A DNA stretch of 58,253 bases. Origin: Prevotella sp. CAG:1320. GTDB taxonomy: Bacteria > Bacteroidota > Bacteroidia > Bacteroidales > Bacteroidaceae. The DNA is taken from contig FR882135.1 of the NCBI GenBank assembly GCA_000435635.1, positions 1 through 58,253 of the forward strand, written 5' to 3'. The notes beneath the pieces were generated by a model. It was not told the origin of the DNA and did no database searches. It saw only the letters and a program-made list of their open reading frames with translations. The translations under genes and the position numbers were made by a program. Shown here one piece after another: positions 52,846 to 58,253 of this stretch (position 1 is the stretch's first letter; each line of letters starts with the position of its first letter).

Positions 52846-52876
52846 CAAATGTATGGCAAATAATCATACGCTCCAA
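52846..52876 (-). promoter_or_regulatory. promoter of the exporter operon
   Basis: Minus-strand TTG (52876-52874), 20 nt, TACATTTG (52853-52846), perfect -7 match. The start site falls inside the operator at 52821-52844. Confidence 0.75.
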
Positions 52877-53079
52877 GTTTTTCGACAAAAAAACGCGTGT
52901 GAAAACCCAATATTTAACCTTTGTAAACAAATAAAGGGAGAAAACGGCTGATTTTATACAGAAATTAAGATACTGACGGATATTTTCCCCCAGACCACAT
53001 CAGAAGTGGCGAGAGCGGCTAAGACATCTCATAGAACATGAGTTCGGCAAATCTCAGGCTACGTGCGCAACCTGAGGTC

Positions 53080-53159
53080 GTGAGTTCGATGAATCTCAGC
53101 TTGCGCGCATAATCTGTCATCGCCAACGTGTAGAGACGCATTCTTGCGTCTCGGCAAGC
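53080..53159 (+). repeat. dispersed repeat, copy B
   Basis: Matches the reverse complement of 48181-48250 over its whole length with five mismatches; the extra GTGTAGAGAC here completes the GAGACGC palindrome that copy A lacks. Confidence 0.85.
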
Positions 53160-53264
53160 AAGAAGGCAGGCGATGGAGACGTGGCACGCCGCGTCTCTAC
53201 AAACAGGAAGGCAAGCAAACGAAAAAGAATCCCCTCACGGTAGAGACGCGGCGTGCCACGTCTC
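53130..53264. repeat. cluster of GAGACGC...GCGTCTC palindromes
   Basis: Three REP-like palindromes: 53130-53152 (core ATTCTT), 53176-53200 and 53240-53264 (core GGCGTGCC or its complement, the two in opposite orientation). A fourth is split by the insertion sequence. Similar elements occur as half copies at 1895-1912 and 48188-48205. Confidence 0.85.
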
Positions 53265-53323
53265 GGCCAGCAAGAGGGCTGAATGAAACCCCCAATCGCG
53301 AAGGCCTGGCGGCTCGCTGAGAC

Positions 53324-53333
53324 GCAAGAATGC
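53324..53333. repeat. 10-bp target duplication, left copy
   Basis: GCAAGAATGC, repeated at 54736-54745 on the other side of the insertion sequence. It is the centre of a GAGACGC-AAGAAT-GCGTCTC palindrome. Confidence 0.92.
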
Positions 53334-54735
53334 AGTACTGTCCAAATAAAAATGTTAAATTATTCCGTAAAACACTGATATTTAATATCTTATAAAGAAG
53401 ATTTTTGTCGGAGGATTTTGAGATTGCTTTTGAATTCCTATATTGTGGTAACTGTCAAAATGCTACAATATGAGTCAAAACGCTTACATCTTCAATCAGC
53501 TCTGCTCATTGCTTCCACGCGACCATTTCGAGTATTTGGTGAAGAAGCACAACGCCAATTATCATGTAAGGTCATATACTTGCTGGAACCACTTGATGGT
53601 GATGTTGTGGGCACAACTTACACACAGGGACAGCCTGCGCGACATAGAGGCGGGGTTGCGCGCCCATGGCGAGAAGCTTTACCGGCTCGGCATGGGCAAG
53701 AGCGTCAACAAGAGCACCATGTCGTACGCCAATACCAACAAGGAGGTCGCGGTGTTCAGGGAACTCGCCCAAAAGATGATGGAACTTGCGTCAAGAGCGG
53801 CCGGGGTTAAGAACGGCGAGCTTGGGAAACTGGCCGGTGTCTTGGAACTGGCGGGCGTTTTCGCGGTGGACTCCTCCACGGTGAACCTTGACTTGAAACG
53901 CTTTGGCTGGAGCGTGCCGCAAGAGGGGATGGGAGGGATAAAGCTCCACACGATGTATGACGTCATGAGGGAGGTGCCCGCCCTGTGCCTGGTCACGGGC
54001 CACGAGGAGCGCGACCAGACATTCATGGACGATTACCCCTACATGAAAGGCGGCTTGTATGTTTTTGACAGGGCGTACGTGAAAACCCCGAGCCTCAAAC
54101 GCATAGACGATGGCGGGGCGTATTTCATTGTCAGAAGGAAGAAGGGCATGGAGTACAGGTGCCTGTCCAATACCGGAAGCGAATGCCTGCCGGTCTATGG
54201 GGACAAGAGAGTCGAGTTCACCAACCGATGGGCGAGGAAAGGGTATCCCGGCCAATTGCGTCTGGTGCAATATTACAGCAAGGAGAGGAACGAGGTGATG
54301 GATTTCCTGACAAACAACTTCCAGATGTCTCCCATGGTGGTGGCTTGCGCTTACAAGAACAGGTGGAGCATAGAGCTGTTTTTCCGTTGGATAAAACGCC
54401 ATCTCATCATCAACAGGTTCTATGGCACGTCAGCGAACGCCGTCTTCACGCAGGTGTACGTGGCGATCACGGCCTATTGCCTGGTGGCGATGGCGGGCGC
54501 CATGTATCGTTTCAAGGGCTCCGCCTATGAGCTGATGAGCGTTCTGAGTGTCATCTTGTTCGAGAAGCAAGACTTGTCAGAGGTTATCAGGCGATACGAA
54601 AACCATTCGGAAGAAAAGGCGCAAATGCCTTGCTGGCCCACGCTTTTCGACACAATGGACTTTTGACATTTTGTCACTTTAAACGATGCCCTTGACAAGG
54701 AAATCAATATGTTAAAATTTTACTTGGACACTACT
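53334..54735 (+). mobile_element. IS4-family insertion sequence, 1402 bp
   Basis: Bounded by 18-bp imperfect inverted repeats, AGTASTGTCCAARTAAAA reading inward at both ends, and by a 10-bp direct target duplication. It carries one full-length transposase gene. Ends, transposase and target duplication are all intact, so the copy is probably recent and may be active. Confidence 0.93.
53470..54666 (+). CDS. IS4-family transposase
   Basis: 398 residues. N-terminal domain (SQNAYIFNQLCSLLPRDHFEYLVKKHNANYHVRSYTCWNHLMVMLWAQLT, DUF4372-like) and DDE catalytic domain: Asp in VFAVDSSTVNLDLKRFG, Asp in YVFDRAYVK and Glu in the signature Y-x2-R-x3-E-x6-K (YKNRWSIELFFRWIK), which is complete. No frameshift. 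Preceded by about 130 bp of element DNA. Confidence 0.94.
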   Translation: MSQNAYIFNQLCSLLPRDHFEYLVKKHNANYHVRSYTCWNHLMVMLWAQLTHRDSLRDIEAGLRAHGEKLYRLGMGKSVNKSTMSYANTNKEVAVFRELAQKMMELASRAAGVKNGELGKLAGVLELAGVFAVDSSTVNLDLKRFGWSVPQEGMGGIKLHTMYDVMREVPALCLVTGHEERDQTFMDDYPYMKGGLYVFDRAYVKTPSLKRIDDGGAYFIVRRKKGMEYRCLSNTGSECLPVYGDKRVEFTNRWARKGYPGQLRLVQYYSKERNEVMDFLTNNFQMSPMVVACAYKNRWSIELFFRWIKRHLIINRFYGTSANAVFTQVYVAITAYCLVAMAGAMYRFKGSAYELMSVLSVILFEKQDLSEVIRRYENHSEEKAQMPCWPTLFDTMDF

Positions 54736-54745
54736 GCAAGAATGC
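54736..54745. repeat. 10-bp target duplication, right copy
   Basis: GCAAGAATGC, followed by GTCTCTAC, the right half of the interrupted palindrome. Confidence 0.92.
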
Positions 54746-54819
54746 GTCTCTACAACTTTTTATCGAACTCACGCTAGCATAATACACCCAAACCCGTCAT
54801 TAGGCTTGGGTTAAAACCA

Positions 54820-55467
54820 TTATGTTTTCGCCTCGAAGGTGCGGAACACCAAGTAGTCGCCGTCTCCCGTGAGCGTGAACGAGTCACCCGTGGACTCGTT
54901 GAGCGTCCCCTGCCAAGCCATCTGATAAGGATAGGATTCCCAGCGGAGCCCCTCGGAGGAGAGCGTGCGACAGCCATAATTGAAGATGCTTACCTGTTGG
55001 CCGGGAAAAGACTGGAAGAGTTGCCGGCCTTGGGCGGGCGTGAAATATCCATGGTCTGTAATCATGGTGGGGAGCACGTCCATCTCCCGCATATAACGGA
55101 CAAGAAGGGAGATGTTGCCCAGCGTATGGTCTTCCCGCTTGCCCGTGGCACCGAGATAGGCCAGCCTGCGCCAGTCACGGCCCAGGCAGAAGCGGGTGGC
55201 CTTGGTCAGGTCATTGTCCTCTTGCTCGGAAACCTGGTGGAAAAGCCCCTTCAAACGCAGCTTGTCTTCCGCGGAGAGGGAATCTCCATCACCGATGACG
55301 GCCGTGGGGGTAAAAGGCAAATTCATCACCGCCCCGTCACAGCACACCACATGGCCTGCCCCCCGCAATATGCCAAGGGGAACGGGATGGACGGGAAACG
55401 CTCCATTGGCCAGCACCACCGCGTCAAACCGGGTGCCGGCGCTTATCAGCGGGAAATCTGTTATCAT
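54820..55467 (-). CDS. thiN: thiamine pyrophosphokinase
   Basis: Transfers pyrophosphate from ATP to thiamine, giving thiamine diphosphate directly. 215 residues from the ATG at 55467, which overlaps the pnuT stop as ATGA; the frame is open 7 codons further up. VVLANGAFP, CCDGAVMNL, VIGDGDSLS, EQEDNDLTKA and GATGKREDHTLGNISLL are the TPK motifs. Pairs with the transporter and receptor upstream for use of external thiamine. Confidence 0.93.
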   Translation of the reverse strand: MITDFPLISAGTRFDAVVLANGAFPVHPVPLGILRGAGHVVCCDGAVMNLPFTPTAVIGDGDSLSAEDKLRLKGLFHQVSEQEDNDLTKATRFCLGRDWRRLAYLGATGKREDHTLGNISLLVRYMREMDVLPTMITDHGYFTPAQGRQLFQSFPGQQVSIFNYGCRTLSSEGLRWESYPYQMAWQGTLNESTGDSFTLTGDGDYLVFRTFEAKT

Positions 55468-56051
55468 ACCGTCATCATCTTTTTCCATTTATAATATCCC
55501 GCCACGGCTATCACCGTGTATAACCCATAGAGAGCGGCGGTGAAAGGAATGCCCTTGTAGACATAGAGAGCGGCGGACACCGCGTCTACCACTATCCAGA
55601 CAATCCACTGCTCCAGGTATTTGCGCGCCAAGGCCCAGAGGCCGATAAAGCTGAGGGCGTTGACAAAGGAATCCGTGACGGGCACGTCGCTATTGGTGAA
55701 ACGGACGAGAATATAATAGATGCCTCCCCAGGCCACGAGGAAACAGAGCAGGGACGGCAAGACATATCGCCTGCGAAAATGGGAGATGGGCAACTCCCGC
55801 GCGGGGTCATCATGGCGATGGCGGAAAAACTTCCACGAGAGGTAGCCATAGACAGCTGCCAGCGCATAGTAGATGGACATGCCAAAGTCGGCGTAGAGTC
55901 CATGGCGGTAATAGAGCACCGCGCTCAGGGCGGGCATGATGATGCCCACAACCCAGAGCGCGATGTGTGCCTTGTACTCCAGCCAGATATACCACAGCCC
56001 CGTGAGGGCCGTGAGTATATCCAGCCAGTGTGTCATGAGGAAGTCGCCCAT
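55464..56051 (-). CDS. pnuT: PnuC-family transporter, probably thiamine-specific (PnuT)
   Basis: 195 residues with 7-8 hydrophobic helices; WLDILTALTGLWYIWLEYKAHIALWVVGI and ALARKYLEQWIVWIVVDAVSAALYVYKGI are characteristic of the PnuC fold (WQ-like ExW motif near the C-terminus). PnuC proteins move nicotinamide riboside, but the variant lying between a TonB receptor and thiamine pyrophosphokinase in Bacteroidetes has been assigned to thiamine. Start overlaps the receptor stop by one base. Confidence 0.88.
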   Translation of the reverse strand: MGDFLMTHWLDILTALTGLWYIWLEYKAHIALWVVGIIMPALSAVLYYRHGLYADFGMSIYYALAAVYGYLSWKFFRHRHDDPARELPISHFRRRYVLPSLLCFLVAWGGIYYILVRFTNSDVPVTDSFVNALSFIGLWALARKYLEQWIVWIVVDAVSAALYVYKGIPFTAALYGLYTVIAVAGYYKWKKMMTV

Positions 56052-58253
56052 CAGAAAGCTATAGACAGGTGAGCCATCCAGTTGAAAGGCGCGCTTGGGG
56101 CGAAGCCCGCCTCATAAAGGTCGTCCACGCAATAGGCCTCAGCCTTGCCGTTCACCACGCGGTAGTTGGGGGCGGCCCATCCGTTGTTGTCGTGCTCGTC
56201 GCTGAAAATATTGTAGAAAGTCACGCCCAGCGTCACTTCCTTTACGCCCAAACGCTTCAAGGCGAAAGTATAGCTCAGGTTCACGTTGGTCTGGAAGAAG
56301 TCTTCCAGCATCATGCCCACTTCGCTCTCCACGGAGCCGTCCTCCCGATAATTTGTGTAGCTCTTGAAGCCGGTGTTGGTTAGGTACTGCTCACCGATGT
56401 ATTGGCTCTGGACAGCGGCGTTGAAACCCTTCCAATTAAAGGAGAACACGTTATTGAAGATAAAGTCGGGACTGAAGCTGAGATGAGTATCGCCCAGGTT
56501 GATGGCGTCGCCCGTCTCGCTGTCGGTCACGGTCCAGTCCTTGGCCTTGTTCTGGCTCCAGGTGGCGTTCAGGTCCCAGCGGAACCAGTCAACAGGTTTC
56601 CACGCGGCCTCCAGCTCAATACCCGCGCGATAGCTCTTGCCTGAGTTGTCATTGCTGGCTATCATCTCGCCGATGTCGTTCAGCTCACCCGTGAGCACAT
56701 ATTGGTCATTATAATACATATAATATAGATTCAGGCCAGCGGAAAACTTGGCGCTCTCATACTTGTAGCCCAGCTCCACGTCTTGCAGTTTCTCGGGCTT
56801 CAGGTGTTGCGTCTCGTTGTCCTGGTAGTCGTTGCGGGTAGGCTCCTTGTGGGTGAGGGCGTAAGAGGCATAGGCCTTGTGATGGGGTTTGATTTGCCAA
56901 GTAAGACCCACCTTGGGATTGAAGAAGTCGAAGTCGTCGTGCGCCCAGATAGCGTCATCGGTATTGGCGCCCCACCAGTCACCGGGATTCTCCAGCCTGT
57001 ATCCCACGTGGCGGTACTGCAGGTCGGCAAAGGCGTTCAGCCCTCTCGCGAATTCCCATTCAGCCTTGGCGTAGACATTGAAATCGCTCTTGAAAGCGTC
57101 GTTGTCATAGTACTTCCAGTTGGGGAACAGTTCCTCCACGGGGTGCTTCACCCAGTTCACCAGGCCGAAGTGCTCGCCGTCGTAGCGGTTCCACCCGCCG
57201 CCCAGCGTGGCTCTGAGCCCGTTGAGGCTGTTGTAATTGACAGAAGCGATAGCGCCATAGAAGTCGTTGTCCATCTTCTTTTGTCTTACCAGGTCACTGA
57301 AGGCTAGCCCGTAGTCGGACGACAAGCCATACTCGGCCAGGTCTTCTCCGTCCTTGTACTCCTCGTAGTAACCCTGTCCCTTGGTGTAGTGGCCCGCGAG
57401 GGAGAAATTCCAGTGGCGGTTCAGTATCTGGTCCCAGATGAGGTAGTAATGCTGTTGATGGTAAGCGTCTATCTGGTTATCGTAGAAGCGCATGTTTCCC
57501 TCCTCGTCCCAGTATACGCCGCAGGAGTTGTAACGTCTTCCATAGAGACTCTGCTCATACTTGCTGGTGTAGTTCCAGGCGTGATAAGTTTCTTGCTCGC
57601 CATTGAAGGTGATGAATTTCACCATGGTGTTCTCTCCGAAATATCCCGCCTGCAGGAAGTAGGAGTTCTGCTTGGCCGAAGCCCTGTCCAGGTATCCCTT
57701 GCTGCCGATGTTGGAGAGCCTTCCCTGCACGGCCCAGTGGCCACCCAGCAGTCCCGTGCCGAAGCTCAACGTCTCCTTGTGGCTGTAGTAGGAGCCCGCG
57801 CTGGCGTCAAGCCGCAAGAAGGGCGTGATCTGCAGGTTGTCCGTCTGCATGTTGATGGTAGCGCCGAAAGCACCCGAGCCGTTGGTGCTGGTGCCCGCCC
57901 CTCGCTGTATCTGCATGCTCTGCACGTTGCTGGCGAAGTCGCCCATGTTCACCCAGTACACCTGTCCGCTCTCCGCGTCGTTCAAGGGAATGCCGTTGGC
58001 GGTGATGTTGATGCGGCTGGGGTCTACGCCACGCACCCTGATGGAGGTGTAGCCAATGCCGTTGCCCGCGTCGGAAGTGGTGGTCACGGAAGGCGTGAGC
58101 GACAGCAGGTAGGGAATGTCCTGCCCGAAGTTCACGCGGCTGAGCTCCTCCTTGCTCACATCCCTGTAAGCCACGGGGGTCTTTCTCGAAGCCCGGGTGG
58201 AGGTCACTTGCACGTCTTGCAGTTCATAGGTTCTCAGCGTGTCCAGCGGTTCA
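56051..58253 (-). CDS. TonB-dependent outer-membrane receptor, probably for thiamine (5' end missing)
   Basis: Open to the right edge, about 734 residues present. Starts within the TonB-box/plug region (LQDVQVTSTRASRKTPVAYRDVSKEEL), then plug motifs (IPYLLSLTPSV, IRVRGVDPSRINITANGIPLNDAESGQVYWVNM) and a 22-strand-type barrel ending in aromatic F (WMAHLSIAF). Energy-coupled import through the outer membrane; thiamine specificity follows from the downstream pnuT and thiN genes. Any TPP riboswitch would lie beyond the window. Confidence 0.92.
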   Translation of the reverse strand, partial: EPLDTLRTYELQDVQVTSTRASRKTPVAYRDVSKEELSRVNFGQDIPYLLSLTPSVTTTSDAGNGIGYTSIRVRGVDPSRINITANGIPLNDAESGQVYWVNMGDFASNVQSMQIQRGAGTSTNGSGAFGATINMQTDNLQITPFLRLDASAGSYYSHKETLSFGTGLLGGHWAVQGRLSNIGSKGYLDRASAKQNSYFLQAGYFGENTMVKFITFNGEQETYHAWNYTSKYEQSLYGRRYNSCGVYWDEEGNMRFYDNQIDAYHQQHYYLIWDQILNRHWNFSLAGHYTKGQGYYEEYKDGEDLAEYGLSSDYGLAFSDLVRQKKMDNDFYGAIASVNYNSLNGLRATLGGGWNRYDGEHFGLVNWVKHPVEELFPNWKYYDNDAFKSDFNVYAKAEWEFARGLNAFADLQYRHVGYRLENPGDWWGANTDDAIWAHDDFDFFNPKVGLTWQIKPHHKAYASYALTHKEPTRNDYQDNETQHLKPEKLQDVELGYKYESAKFSAGLNLYYMYYNDQYVLTGELNDIGEMIASNDNSGKSYRAGIELEAAWKPVDWFRWDLNATWSQNKAKDWTVTDSETGDAINLGDTHLSFSPDFIFNNVFSFNWKGFNAAVQSQYIGEQYLTNTGFKSYTNYREDGSVESEVGMMLEDFFQTNVNLSYTFALKRLGVKEVTLGVTFYNIFSDEHDNNGWAAPNYRVVNGKAEAYCVDDLYEAGFAPSAPFNWMAHLSIAF

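Larger units (their letters stand above)
52772..53333. other. gene-free region with operator, promoter and clustered repeats
   Basis: About 560 bp between the exporter operon and the insertion sequence. It contains the operator and promoter of the exporter operon, dispersed repeat copy B (53080-53159) and the palindromes at 53130, 53176, 53240 and 53319. No protein gene seen. Confidence 0.8.

Overview
The window looks like chromosome of a Bacteroidales bacterium, probably a Prevotellaceae member with GC-rich coding sequence. Three things point there. Promoters follow the Bacteroidetes pattern TTTG/TTG, then 19-20 nt, then TAnnTTTG. Gene content is typical: a kor operon with a small TPR protein, a DAHP synthase-chorismate mutase fusion, a MaeB malic enzyme-phosphotransacetylase fusion, a DUF3836 protein, and a TonB receptor-PnuT-thiamine pyrophosphokinase set. 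Gene starts mostly lack a strong Shine-Dalgarno sequence.

Layout. 0-0.9 kb: end of a dTDP-rhamnose cluster (rfbD partial; rfbC broken by a 41-bp tandem duplication). 0.9-5 kb: a secreted protein and the 2-oxoglutarate:ferredoxin oxidoreductase operon. 5-11.8 kb: operon purB, rluB-like pseudouridine synthase, asnS, trpS, MATE exporter. 12.2-16.3 kb: aromatic amino acid operon (pheA, aminotransferase, DAHP synthase/chorismate mutase, tyrA), preceded by a Phe/Tyr-rich leader peptide and a complete-looking transcription attenuator. 16.4-23.1 kb: secreted proteins (one interrupted by a stop), a metal-binding HMA protein, mutS2 and a YdbS/YdbT-like pair. 23.5-32.3 kb: rmuC, asd, a proton antiporter-lolD-cvfB operon, a GSGDI-repeat lipoprotein and a thioredoxin-fold protein. 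32.4-33.6 kb: frameshifted uxuA. 33.8-40.4 kb: operon sppA, lpxK, punA, thiL, slyD-like, aroC. 40.4-44.7 kb: pyrD/pyrK, an XRE regulator, an AT-rich empty stretch and holA. 44.7-47.6 kb: a lone HsdR-N-domain protein and maeB. 48.5-52.9 kb: an ABC exporter operon with three tandem homologous permeases and a YtrA-type GntR regulator, with a matching operator at its promoter. 53.3-54.7 kb: an IS4-family insertion sequence. 54.8 kb to the end: a probable thiamine uptake/salvage operon.

The strongest unexplained signal is a dispersed family of short intergenic arrays at about 1.9, 12.0, 23.3, 30.6 and 48.4 kb. Each has 4-5 units with an exact 22-bp period, built on the near-palindrome GAAAACAASTTGTTTTC. 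They lie at transcription-unit boundaries roughly 7-18 kb apart. A second family of GAGACGC...GCGTCTC palindromes clusters around the exporter operon and is the IS target. Other items of note are the aromatic attenuator, an orphan promoter-terminator pair that predicts a small RNA of about 90 nt, and three damaged genes (rfbC, uxuA and the 17.1-kb gene).
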